This document shows positions 45,006 to 53,320 of a DNA stretch of 64,000 nt, piece after piece. Both the position numbers and the translations under genes were made by a program. This DNA comes from Paraburkholderia domus. Lineage in GTDB: Bacteria; Pseudomonadota; Gammaproteobacteria; Burkholderiales; Burkholderiaceae. The notes beneath the pieces were generated by a model, which worked only from the letters and a program-made list of their open reading frames with translations, had not been told where the DNA came from and did not search any database. The stretch spans positions 1-64,000 of the forward strand of contig NZ_CAJNAT010000029.1 of NCBI RefSeq assembly GCF_905220705.1, read 5' to 3'. The first letter of the stretch is position 1, and every line of letters starts with the position of its first letter.

Positions 45006-45425
45006 ATGGCCCGATCCAGGGGACCCGTGCGGCACATGGTGTTTTGCCGGTTCCGTAGCGAAGTGCCACCGGCACGCCGCCTCGCGTTCTTTGAGCAGAT
45101 CCGGCGATTAACGGAAGTGCCCGGCATTGCCTTCACCAACTTTCAGAGCGGGCCCAACGTGTCGCCGGAAGGCTATGGCATGACGTTTTCTGACGGCTTC
45201 ATGATGGATTTCGCGAGCCGCGACGACTGCTTTGCCTATCTGGCGCACCCCACGCATCAGGCCATTGGCGCACGTCTTCTTGAGACACTTGAAGACGGTG
45301 CGCAAGGCCTGCTCGTCTTCGATATCGATCTGGAAACTCATGAGAAACCTTCAGGGAAGACTCGACCTGTGCTCCATCAATACCGCAACACTGGGCCATC
45401 GGGAGCCACTCAGTCGTACGATTGA
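45006..45425 (+). CDS. Dabb (stress-responsive A/B barrel) domain protein
   Basis: A 139-residue small protein. The ferredoxin-like Dabb domain is seen from VRHMVFCRFRSEVPPARR through FQSGPNVSPEGYG, FSDGFMMDFASRDD and YLAHPTHQAIGARL to LLVFDIDLE at about residue 112. The remaining ~27 residues fall in a region that also encodes the N-terminus of the next gene in another frame, an overlap of 86 bases. Dabb proteins are dimeric and include cyclases and small dehydratase-like enzymes. The start is two bases after the stop of the DUF993 gene. Confidence 0.82.
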   Translation: MARSRGPVRHMVFCRFRSEVPPARRLAFFEQIRRLTEVPGIAFTNFQSGPNVSPEGYGMTFSDGFMMDFASRDDCFAYLAHPTHQAIGARLLETLEDGAQGLLVFDIDLETHEKPSGKTRPVLHQYRNTGPSGATQSYD

Positions 45426-46191
45426 TCGTATTGCCCGCGCGGGCTTCGGCGGCATAGCGCCATGGCGCCGCGAGGTCGAGGATGGCGACGTCGCGCAGTT
45501 CGCCCGCCAGATCAGAGCGCTCGATCTGACCGTGACCGGCTATTGTCGCTCGACCTATCTTCCGGCAGCGACTTCCGCGGAATTCAGCGCGAACGTCAAA
45601 GCAAACCGGGCCGCATTGCGTGATGCGGCAGTGCTCGGAGCGCGTTGCTTCGTGATAGTGGTCGGTGGAATTGTGCCGGGTAGCCGCGATCTGGAAGGCG
45701 CGCGATCTCAGGCGGTCGACGGGATCTCAATGCTGCTGGAGACTGCACGCGAGTGCGGTGTGCCGCTCGCACTCGAGCCACTTCATCCAATGTACGCAGC
45801 CAATCGTGCCGTGGTCAACACAATCGCACAGGCAGTGAATATTTGTGAAACCGTGGACCCGGACCGGTCAGGACTTATCGGTGTTGCAGTTGATGTTTAC
45901 CACTGCTGGTGGGACCCGGAGCTGAAGGCGTCGATTGCCGCAGCTGGGCAGGCGGGCCGCATTCTGGCGTATCACGTGTGCGACTGGCTGCACGAAACCG
46001 GTGACATGCTACTGGATCGTGGAATGATGGGCGACGGTGTCATCGATCTACCGGCGGTGCGGTCATGCGTCGAAGGCGCTGGATACGACGGACTGGTGGA
46101 AACCGAGATTTTTTCCGCACAAAACTGGTGGCAACGCGCACCGGACGAAGTACTCGCAATATGCGCTGAACGTCTGCGGACTGTCTGCTGA
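45340..46191 (+). CDS. Sugar phosphate isomerase/epimerase-like TIM barrel
   Basis: A 283-residue xylose-isomerase-like protein. Candidate metal ligands are Glu in LALEPLHP, Asp in GVAVDVYHCWW, His in LAYHVCDWL and Glu in LVETEIFS, the standard E-D-H-E set. It would isomerise, epimerise or dehydrate a keto-sugar or inosose. The start ATG at 45340 lies inside the end of the Dabb gene; no later start would keep the first beta strand (LCSINTATLG). It is followed by a Gfo/Idh dehydrogenase gene. Confidence 0.9.
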   Translation: MRNLQGRLDLCSINTATLGHREPLSRTIDRIARAGFGGIAPWRREVEDGDVAQFARQIRALDLTVTGYCRSTYLPAATSAEFSANVKANRAALRDAAVLGARCFVIVVGGIVPGSRDLEGARSQAVDGISMLLETARECGVPLALEPLHPMYAANRAVVNTIAQAVNICETVDPDRSGLIGVAVDVYHCWWDPELKASIAAAGQAGRILAYHVCDWLHETGDMLLDRGMMGDGVIDLPAVRSCVEGAGYDGLVETEIFSAQNWWQRAPDEVLAICAERLRTVC

Positions 46192-46229
46192 CAGTGCGCG
46201 TCAAACGACACGAACACACGGAGACAAAA

Positions 46230-47198
46230 ATGACTGAAAAGATTCGCTGGGGTGTACTGGGCGCCGCAAAGATTGCCGACAACTTTGTCGTGCCGGCTAT
46301 CCAACGCTCGTCCAACGGACGGGTGACCACCGTCGCCAGCCGCGACCGCGACCGCGCACAGTCTTTCTCGACTAAGCATGGCATCGACCATGTATTGACA
46401 AGCTATGACGTGGTGATCGAAAGCAACGACGTAGACGCGATCTATATCCCGCTGCCAACGGCCAGCCACGTCGAATGGTGCAAGAAAGCCTTGCTCGGTG
46501 GCAAGCACGTGCTGTGCGAGAAGCCGATTGCAATGAATGCCGACGAGGTGCTCGAGTTGATCGCCTTGCGCGATAGGACAGGGCTTGTATGCGGCGAAGC
46601 ATTCATGGTGGCGCATCACCCACAATGGGCCTTTGTTCGCGACAGCCTCGCTCAGGGAATGCTCGGCGAACTCACGCTGATCGAAGGGTCGTTCACTTAC
46701 TTCAACGACGATCCCAATGCACTCAAGAATAATCTTTCACTCGGTGGCGGCGGGGTTCGCGACATCGGCGTCTACCCGGTCGTGACCACGCGGCTCGCGA
46801 CAGGACTTGAACCGGCTCGCGTCCATGCAGAGGTCTTGCTCGATCCCCGCTTCGGCACCGACCGGTTCGCGCGATGCACCGCCGAGTTCCCCGAATTCTC
46901 GATGACGTTCTACTGCGGCACGCAACTGTCGCGCCGGCAGCACATGATCTTTCATGGAACCAAAGGCTGGTTACGCGTTGATGCACCGTTCAATCCGGGC
47001 ACCTATGGCCCGGCGCAAATTCGCCATCGGTCCGATGAAACAGGTCAAACACGCACCATTGAGTTCGGTGACGTAGACCAATATCAGTTGATGGTCGAAG
47101 ACTTTGCGAGAACAGTGCTCGGACAAAACGCGAACCTGGCTTTCACGCTTGAAAACTCACTCGGTAATCAGTGGGTCATCGATCAGATACTTTCTTGA
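46230..47198 (+). CDS. Gfo/Idh/MocA-family oxidoreductase
   Basis: A 322-residue enzyme with a Rossmann start (RWGVLGAAKIADNFVVPAI), the catalytic Lys in LCEKPIAMN, and GGGGVRDIGVYPV with the D-x3-(Y/H) pattern of the C-terminal domain. It is closest in style to NADP-dependent glucose-fructose oxidoreductase or 1,5-anhydrofructose reductase proteins. GGAGACAAAA precedes the start. It is the last gene of the plus-strand operon and is convergent with copy 2 of the aldo/keto reductase. A second family member lies at 28423-29430; the two are not close copies. Confidence 0.92.
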   Translation: MTEKIRWGVLGAAKIADNFVVPAIQRSSNGRVTTVASRDRDRAQSFSTKHGIDHVLTSYDVVIESNDVDAIYIPLPTASHVEWCKKALLGGKHVLCEKPIAMNADEVLELIALRDRTGLVCGEAFMVAHHPQWAFVRDSLAQGMLGELTLIEGSFTYFNDDPNALKNNLSLGGGGVRDIGVYPVVTTRLATGLEPARVHAEVLLDPRFGTDRFARCTAEFPEFSMTFYCGTQLSRRQHMIFHGTKGWLRVDAPFNPGTYGPAQIRHRSDETGQTRTIEFGDVDQYQLMVEDFARTVLGQNANLAFTLENSLGNQWVIDQILS

Positions 47199-47261
47199 GC
47201 AGCGCGTAACCGAGACATTGCGACGCGACGGGTAATCGCGAACGACGCGCTGGCAGCATTC

Positions 47262-47279
47262 GCTACCGCCAGGCGTAGC
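47262..47279. terminator. Weak hairpin between convergent genes
   Basis: GCTACCGCC and GGCGTAGC form an 8-bp stem with one bulged base and a single-base gap, between the Gfo/Idh stop (47198) and the convergent aldo/keto reductase stop (47293). There is no T run. Confidence 0.3.
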
Positions 47280-47292
47280 CTGCCGGCAAACG

Positions 47293-48309
47293 CTATTGAG
47301 GCGTCGGCGCATCCTGGCGGATCAACTCGCGGCGCTTCAGTTCGGTCCAGAACGCCGGTGGAATGTCGACCCGGAAGGTCTGCAGGTTGTCTTCCAGTTG
47401 CGCAACCGTACGTACGCCCGGAATGTTGGTCGGGATCGCAGGGTGGCCGAGGACGAATTGCAGTGCTGCGGCTTTGAGCGGCACCGAGAATTCCCGACAT
47501 ACCTGCTCGATCTGGCGTACGCGCTCAAGGATCGGCTCCGGCGCGAGCGAATAGTTGTACTTCGCACCGGGCACGGCACCCGTCGCGAGAATGCCGCTGT
47601 TGTAGCCGCCACCGAGAATCACTGACACGTGCTTCTCTTCACACATCGGCAGAAAGCCGTCCAGCGCGTCCTGCTCGAGCAGCGTGTAGCGGCCGGCCAG
47701 CAGCAGGCAGTCGAAATCCTGCTGGCGAATCGCTTCGTGCGCGACCTGCCACTCGTTGACGCCGAGCCCCACCGCTTTCACGACCCCTTCGTCCCGGAGT
47801 TTCAGCAGTGCTTTCGACGCACCCGCCATCGCGGCCTTGAACATCTCAGGCTGGCGCTCTCCGTGCGTAAAGACGTCGATGTCGTGAATCAGCGCGATAT
47901 CGATGTGCTCCAGCGCCAGACGCTGCAGACTGTCCTCGATCGAGCGCATTGTGCCGTCGTAGCTGTAGTCGAAAACAGGTTCGAACGGCAGCCCGTCGAC
48001 CCACGGCTCGAAGTTGATCTCGGCGCGCTTGTGCGGCTTCAGAATGCGCCCGACTTTGGTCGACAGCACGTACTGGTCACGCGGATACCAGCGCAACCCC
48101 TGCCCGCAACGCGCCTCGCTCAACCCATGGCCATACATCGGGGCGGTATCGAAGTAGCGTACGCCCGCGTCCCACGCTGCCTTGATCAACGCAGCCGAAT
48201 CTTCCTCGCTGATCGACCTGAAGATGTTGCCGATCGGCGCGGCGCCGAAGCCCATCAAGGTTGTCTCGAGCCCTGAGCGCGGCCATCTACGCTTTGCTAC
48301 CGGATCCAT
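47293..48309 (-). CDS. Aldo/keto reductase, L-fucose/D-threo-aldose dehydrogenase-like (copy 2)
   Basis: A 338-residue near-duplicate of the gene at 26409-27425, in the same orientation and exactly 20,884 bp away. The 5' 686 bases of coding sequence appear identical by eye, while the last 331 contain 23 substitutions. Protein differences are few: Arg to Gln in RVRQIEQVC and several in the tail (FRVDIPPAFWTEL). The catalytic residues are unchanged. Upstream sequences differ completely, so this copy is expressed from another context: it follows the orphan solute-binding gene and DUF1479 gene, with a stem-loop in between. Confidence 0.92.
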   Translation of the reverse strand: MDPVAKRRWPRSGLETTLMGFGAAPIGNIFRSISEEDSAALIKAAWDAGVRYFDTAPMYGHGLSEARCGQGLRWYPRDQYVLSTKVGRILKPHKRAEINFEPWVDGLPFEPVFDYSYDGTMRSIEDSLQRLALEHIDIALIHDIDVFTHGERQPEMFKAAMAGASKALLKLRDEGVVKAVGLGVNEWQVAHEAIRQQDFDCLLLAGRYTLLEQDALDGFLPMCEEKHVSVILGGGYNSGILATGAVPGAKYNYSLAPEPILERVRQIEQVCREFSVPLKAAALQFVLGHPAIPTNIPGVRTVAQLEDNLQTFRVDIPPAFWTELKRRELIRQDAPTPQ

Positions 48310-48331
48310 ACTTGTCCCCTTTCATGAGTAA

Positions 48332-48363
48332 AGCTGCGTTTCACAATGAGCTAACACGCAGCT
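48332..48363 (-). other. Stem-loop after family-1 binding protein gene
   Basis: AGCTGCGT (48332-48339) and ACGCAGCT (48356-48363) are a perfect 8-bp stem with a 16-base loop, immediately after the stop codon at 48365 of the solute-binding gene. Outer bases AGTAA/TTACT extend the pairing with a bulge. It could stabilise the binding-protein mRNA or act as a terminator before the aldo/keto reductase gene. Confidence 0.5.
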
Positions 48364-48364
48364 C

Positions 48365-49612
48365 TTACTTGACCTTCGCGGCAGCGGCAAGCTTGCGCGC
48401 GCCCTCTTTTGCATCCTCGTTCGAGTTCATGAAGTTCGTAACGACGTCGGTGATCGCGCCAGCGGTGACCGAGGACTGAAGTTCGCCGAAGGCCAACGAC
48501 GGCAGGAACCCACCCGATTTGATCGTGGCCTGCTCGTCTGCGCGGGATTTCCTGGCGCAGCTATCGAACTTGTCCATGGGCACGTCGAGCCGAACCGGTA
48601 TTGAACCCTTGTAGAGACTGAACTGCTGCTGGAAATCAACGGACATAATCGTTTTGGCAAGCGCAAGCTGCCCTGGAGTCGCGTCCTTTTTGCCGTTCTG
48701 CTGGAAGAACACGAATGCATCCGCTGTGTACGTATAAGCGTTCGATGTTCCAGGAGCAGCCGCGCAGATATAGTCGACATCTGCCTTCTTGTTCGCGTTG
48801 GCGAATTCCCCTTTCGCCCAGTCTCCCATGAACTGCATGCCGCCCGAGCCGGAAATCACCATCGCGGTCGCGAGGTTCCAGTCGCGGCCGTGATAGCCCT
48901 TATCGAAGTAAGTCCGGATCTTCTGGACGGTCTCGAACACTTGCACCATCTGTGGCGAGGTCAGCGTTTTCTGATCGAGATCGACGAGGGCTTTCCGGTA
49001 GAAGTCCGCGCCCTGGGAGAGCACGACTGTCTCCCAGATAGTCATGTCCTGCCAGGGCTGACCACCGTGCGCGACCGGCGTGATGCCCGCTGCACGAAAC
49101 TTGTCGGCGAGTGCGAGGAATTCCGGCCACGTCGTGGGCGGCGTCCCGCCGACTTTGTCGAGGTCCGCTTTGTTGATCCATAACCAGTTGATTCGATGCA
49201 CCGAGAAAGGTGCGGCCACATAGTGACCGCCTGCCTTCATGGCACTGTCTATTTGGGCGGGCGTATGCATTTTCCAATCGGTCGCGGCCTGATCGATCGT
49301 GACCAGCGAGCCCTGCTCCGCCCAATCCTGAATCAGCGGACCCTTGATCTGCGCTGCGGATGGCCCGTTGCCCGAGATGACCTGCGTCTTCAGCGCTGTC
49401 ATGGCCGCCGCGCCCGCGCCTCCTGCGATAGCGAAGTCTTTCCACTCGTAGCCCTGTTTGCTCATATCATCCTTGAGCACCCGGATCGCTTTCGATTCGC
49501 CGCCGGACGTCCACCAGTGCAGTACCGAAAGCTGTTCGGCGGCAAGTGCCGCATGCGTTCCCGCCATGAGCAGCGCGACAGCCGTCGCAACCGATGTCAG
49601 TGATCGTTTCAT
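48365..49612 (-). CDS. Family-1 extracellular sugar-binding protein, no cognate transporter nearby
   Basis: A 415-residue periplasmic binding protein of the glucose/mannose family-1 (GtsA-like) type. A Sec signal peptide (MKRSLTSVATAVALLMAG, cut after ALAA) is followed by LSVLHWWTSGGESKA at the mature start, then APFSVHRINWLWINK and GGMQFMGDWAKGEF. GGAG precedes the start at 49612; the longer frame is unlikely. Its usual partners, two MalF/MalG-type permeases and a MalK-type ATPase, are not in the window. It is encoded between DUF1479 and aldo/keto reductase copy 2. Confidence 0.92.
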   Translation of the reverse strand: MKRSLTSVATAVALLMAGTHAALAAEQLSVLHWWTSGGESKAIRVLKDDMSKQGYEWKDFAIAGGAGAAAMTALKTQVISGNGPSAAQIKGPLIQDWAEQGSLVTIDQAATDWKMHTPAQIDSAMKAGGHYVAAPFSVHRINWLWINKADLDKVGGTPPTTWPEFLALADKFRAAGITPVAHGGQPWQDMTIWETVVLSQGADFYRKALVDLDQKTLTSPQMVQVFETVQKIRTYFDKGYHGRDWNLATAMVISGSGGMQFMGDWAKGEFANANKKADVDYICAAAPGTSNAYTYTADAFVFFQQNGKKDATPGQLALAKTIMSVDFQQQFSLYKGSIPVRLDVPMDKFDSCARKSRADEQATIKSGGFLPSLAFGELQSSVTAGAITDVVTNFMNSNEDAKEGARKLAAAAKVK

Positions 49613-49690
49613 TGCAGTCTCCGAATTTTTCGTTATGGATGGAGGAACGCATTCGCAATCAGAGCGACCGCGCGTGCGTGCCCATTTCAA

Positions 49691-50935
49691 CTACAGATCA
49701 AACCCGAGTTGTGCTTTGCCAAGCGGTGTCAGGTCGTCGGCCGTCGCGCGGCCGGTGAAATCGACTTCAAAATGGTCAGTCGGGAAATCAGGCGGGCTCT
49801 CACCCTTCAGGAAGCTCGGCAACTGACGCTTCAGGTAAGCGTCGTTTTTGGCGCACGCGGGCGCCGAGGCGATATACATCACATTGCTGTAACCCACCCC
49901 TTTATGCTCGTCTTCGACCGCATGGATGACGTCGCTGTGCCAGAATACGGTGTCACCCGTTTCCATTTTGGGAATCGACGACAACGCCTCGAACAAGGGC
50001 GCATGAAATTCCGGCTTGATCGAGAGCGCCCGTCCGGGCATGGCCCCGCATAGGTCGTCCTCGGCGACATCGTCCTGGAGCGCGCGCAGCAGGATGTACA
50101 CCATCGAATTCGCAATGGGTACGAGTTGCAGCGTGCCGTCGCCCGGACCTTGCGGCGTCAATGCTGTCCAGCCCTGAAATGTGCGGAACATCGAACAGAC
50201 GGCTGGCGACGCGATCTCTTCCACGTCAGGCCGGAAAGCCGCGTCGAACGCATCGTAATCACGCCAGTTCCCGGCGAACACGCGGCGGTACACCTTGCGA
50301 AAATTGCTTTCAATCCAGCGCTCAACCGACCCGCCGTCGCAATGCGCCGACAAGCCGAGCGACGCCGAGCCCGGTGGCCGGCGACGCAGACGGTCCGCAT
50401 AGACAGGCACATTTTCCGGATCGAAGTGAACCCGTCCGTCGCTCTCATTGCGCCACAGTTTGTTCAGGAACACGCGCGCCGCGGTCAGCGATTCCGACTG
50501 ACGGGCCAGCACTTGTGGCTTCGACCAGTACACGCCATAGATTTGCGGCTTGCTGGACGCCAAGTGGCCAAAGTATTTGTCTTCGGCGCGGTTTTCGAGG
50601 CGTTTGTCGAGGTTATTGGTCTCGACATAGTTGGCGATATCCTGATCCCAGCCTTGCACGAGTGCGCGAGGAAAGACCTGACGAATCACGCATGCGCCGC
50701 GCGCCTTGACGAGTGCAATCTGATCCGCCGTGACACGTTGTTCGGCAATGTCGGAAAACCGAATCTCGGGAATGACGTCTTCGCCACGATCCCGCTGAGC
50801 CGCGATTCGCTTTGCTTCGGCAATGAGCGCTTCTTCCACTTCGGCGAAGACCTCCCGGTAATTCGGCAACGCCGCGCGCAACGCCTTTTTTGCCTGCCGG
50901 ATTGCGCTCGGCAAGTCGTCGATTTTCAGTGCCAT
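49691..50935 (-). CDS. DUF1479 family protein (YbiU-like, Fe/2-oxoglutarate fold)
   Basis: A 414-residue member of the DUF1479/YbiU family. Candidate iron ligands are His and Asp in LSAHCDGG and a distal His in WHSDVIHAVED, in the H-x-D...H arrangement of the double-stranded beta-helix oxygenases. The N-terminal third is helical. The enzyme's reaction is not established; a hydroxylation or oxidative cleavage using 2-oxoglutarate would fit the fold. GGAG precedes the start. It is divergent from the AraC regulator gene, 93 bp apart, and opens the operon DUF1479, binding protein, aldo/keto reductase. Confidence 0.88.
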   Translation of the reverse strand: MALKIDDLPSAIRQAKKALRAALPNYREVFAEVEEALIAEAKRIAAQRDRGEDVIPEIRFSDIAEQRVTADQIALVKARGACVIRQVFPRALVQGWDQDIANYVETNNLDKRLENRAEDKYFGHLASSKPQIYGVYWSKPQVLARQSESLTAARVFLNKLWRNESDGRVHFDPENVPVYADRLRRRPPGSASLGLSAHCDGGSVERWIESNFRKVYRRVFAGNWRDYDAFDAAFRPDVEEIASPAVCSMFRTFQGWTALTPQGPGDGTLQLVPIANSMVYILLRALQDDVAEDDLCGAMPGRALSIKPEFHAPLFEALSSIPKMETGDTVFWHSDVIHAVEDEHKGVGYSNVMYIASAPACAKNDAYLKRQLPSFLKGESPPDFPTDHFEVDFTGRATADDLTPLGKAQLGFDL

Positions 50936-50955
50936 GATTGTCTCCGTATGAAATT

Positions 50956-50984
50956 CGTATGCGCTAGCATATGATGCGCATACG
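50956..50984. promoter_or_regulatory. Palindromic operator candidate, DUF1479/araC-type divergent promoter
   Basis: CGTATGCGC (50956-50964) and GCGCATACG (50976-50984) are perfect 9-bp inverted repeats with an 11-bp spacer. A further half-site CGTATG lies at 50945-50950, 11 bp from the matching part of the left arm. The element sits between the divergent DUF1479 and AraC-family genes and is the natural binding site for the latter. Confidence 0.55.
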
Positions 50985-51028
50985 TGCCATAGTGATACTA
51001 TTCAGTCGATTAATTTGCGCTTTCGGCC

Positions 51029-52003
51029 ATGAAACCAGCCTATGAGCACGTCGAGTTTGGCAAGGACTGTTCGGTCCGGGTTTACCATCGGCGACTTCCG
51101 CGTATTCCGTTCGAATGGCATCACCATCCGGAGTACGAGTTAACGCTGACGATGAACAGTCATGGCAAGCGCTACATCGGCGACTCAGTCAACGACTATG
51201 AAGCCGAGGATCTTGTCCTCGTGCCGCCGGATTTGCCGCATACGTGGGCGTCGAATCGTTCGATCGAGCCATCCGCGCCGCAGGTCGCCATCGTTATCTG
51301 GTTCGACGGTGATTGGGCGCGGCGTATGGCGGATTGTTGCCTCGAATATGAACCGCTGCGCAAACTGTTGCGCAGAGCCGCGTGTGGCCTGGCCTTCGAG
51401 CGGCCTGCGGGTAAATGGATGCGTGGCCGCCTGGAGCAATTGCTATCGAAAGTGGCGCGCGAGCGTCTGGGTGCCGCGCTCGATATTCTGTGCACGCTCG
51501 CCGATGCACCAGGCCAGCCGCTTGCCTCGCCGAGTGCCTTCAATCAGGCTACCATGGGCCCATCCGGCCACGAGCCCGAGCAGATCAACCGTGTCCTTTC
51601 GATGATCGACGCGCGCTTTGCCGAACCGCTGCGGCTATCAGAACTCTGTGCGGCGGCCAGCCTGTCGGAACGCACGCTTACACGTTACTTCGTTCAACAT
51701 ATCGGTGAGAGCGTGGGACGGTATATCGCCCGCGTTCGAATCGGGCACGCGTGCCGGATGCTGGCCGACACCTCTCTGCCTGTTGCCGTCATCGCTGCCC
51801 GTTCGGGCTTCGCGAATGTCGCCAATTTCAATCGGCAGTTCAAGGCCGCCAAGCAAGCGACGCCGGCTGAATATCGGCGGCAGTTCGCGGCTGCGGGTTC
51901 GCCGGATCAGGACGCAGCGGCCCGCTTAACCGAACGGCCCCCTTCTCTTCAAAGAAAGCGGAAATCATCTGGCGAGAAAAATGGCGAAGCGAGCGCTCAT
52001 TAG
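51029..52003 (+). CDS. AraC-family regulator with cupin sensor domain
   Basis: A 324-residue regulator. The N-terminal cupin-like domain shows PFEWHHHPEYELTL and LVLVPPDLPHTW. The C-terminal double helix-turn-helix is complete (LRLSELCAAASLSERTLTRYF, then VAVIAARSGFANVANFNRQFK). A 35-residue polar tail follows. This arrangement is typical of local sugar-responsive activators. It is divergent from the DUF1479 operon and probably controls it through the palindrome between them. No ribosome site is obvious upstream of the ATG. Confidence 0.9.
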   Translation: MKPAYEHVEFGKDCSVRVYHRRLPRIPFEWHHHPEYELTLTMNSHGKRYIGDSVNDYEAEDLVLVPPDLPHTWASNRSIEPSAPQVAIVIWFDGDWARRMADCCLEYEPLRKLLRRAACGLAFERPAGKWMRGRLEQLLSKVARERLGAALDILCTLADAPGQPLASPSAFNQATMGPSGHEPEQINRVLSMIDARFAEPLRLSELCAAASLSERTLTRYFVQHIGESVGRYIARVRIGHACRMLADTSLPVAVIAARSGFANVANFNRQFKAAKQATPAEYRRQFAAAGSPDQDAAARLTERPPSLQRKRKSSGEKNGEASAH

Positions 52004-52140
52004 TCGCGCATGTGCTGACGTGAAATGAGAGAGCGAGCAAAAGTTGGGGAGTCTTCCAGGGAGGGCTGCTCGAGCATCCGGGCGCGGCACCGGCTTCGTG
52101 TGGAGTACGCTGATCGGTATCGCAATGGTGGGAGCGAACC

Positions 52141-53055
52141 ATGCGGTTGATCATCGAAGCAAGGTTGGCCGAAGGGGACAGCGACACGGTCAGGGACGGT
52201 GACGGAGTTCTGGCGGTGGTTGAGCGCCGAGGCTGCAGTTTTCGCCCAACTGGGCGTGACTCTTGCGGAAGGGCGGTCGCTGCTGGCAAAGATGCAGGCC
52301 GAGCTGGTTTCGAAACAGGTGGAGTGGTGGCTCTCGGGCCAGACCGATTGTCGGCGCTGCGGCCCGGCCTTGAGCCACAAGGACAGTCGCTCGACCGTGC
52401 TATGCACCGTGTACGGCAAAGTGACGGTGAAGAGTCCGCGGCTGTGGTTGTGTGCTTGCCAGCGGACTGCGCGGACGCCGCGGCGCGTGGTGCATCCCTT
52501 GTCCAAAGCCCTAACCGGGCGCGTCACGCCGGAGCTGGAATACCTCCAGGCGAAGTGGGCAGCCCATCTGCCATACCGGCAGGCCACGGCCATGCTCAAG
52601 GAAGTGCTGCCGCTGGACAAGGGCATTTCGTTCAGCGGCACCCGGGATCGGATTCACACTCCTGGAAAACAGCTCGACGCTGACATCAAGCGTGACGTCT
52701 CGAAGTTGCTCCAGGCCGCTGCAGACGTACAGGTTCGCGAATCCAGCCATGTCGCTGCCGTGAGCGTCGACTCGGCGTGGCTGCGGCATTGCGACTCCGA
52801 GAGAGGCCCTGGCCGCCACGTGAACATCGTCGCCGGGCGGGCGAAGTTCACCGATGGTCCTTCAAAACTGTATGCGTATGTGTACAGGGAAGTCACCTCG
52901 GCTGCAGCGCGACTCGATCAGTTCCTCAGCCGGAACGGTGTGGCGAGCGATGAACGCGTGACCGTGATCAGCGACGAGGCCGGTGAATTTGCAAAGGCCG
53001 TCGAGGGCAGTCAGCTGGCTCGCGGCCGGATCCTCGACTGGTTCCACATCGCGAT
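52141..53055 (+). pseudogene. Broken ISKra4-family transposase
   Basis: The reading frame from 52141 starts MRLIIEARLAEGDSDTV, as ISKra4 transposases do, but the match moves to another frame near 52230, where AAVFAQLGVTLAEGRSLLAKM resumes. The second frame carries the zinc-binding and core parts (CRRCGPALSHKD, AAVSVDSAW, DEAGEFAKAV) up to RILDWFHIAM at about 53055. There the family match stops abruptly and unrelated sequence follows, so the C-terminal third, including a catalytic acidic residue, is lost. One frameshift plus a 3' truncation mean it is inactive. The break probably marks an end of the recombinase cassette that follows. Confidence 0.78.
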
Positions 53056-53244
53056 GAACCGTTGCCCTTCAGATTCTCCCCTGAATCGCACCGGTGAGGC
53101 TGCCCTTTTGCCGCCGTCGAAACACAGCCACACCTTGCTGCTAAAAAGGCGGAGAGTCATTGCCCGCCGATTGATCCCGGACTTTCCATAAAAGAAATTA
53201 GCAACACTTTTGGTATGTTCTGGGCCGTTGCTCAGCGCACGGTC

Positions 53245-53271
53245 TCACGACGTTACATACCGCAATCGTGA
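53245..53271. promoter_or_regulatory. Inverted repeat upstream of recombinase cassette
   Basis: TCACGA (53245-53250) and TCGTGA (53266-53271) are inverted with a 15-bp spacer, about 50 bp before the first recombinase start. It could be a recombinase- or regulator-binding site. The 265-bp region 53056-53320 otherwise contains no recognisable gene and presumably includes one end of the element. Confidence 0.3.
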
Positions 53272-53320
53272 CATGCGCATATGGTAGGTTTTGCGAGCGC
53301 ATTCTGTTGCGGGGATTTCC

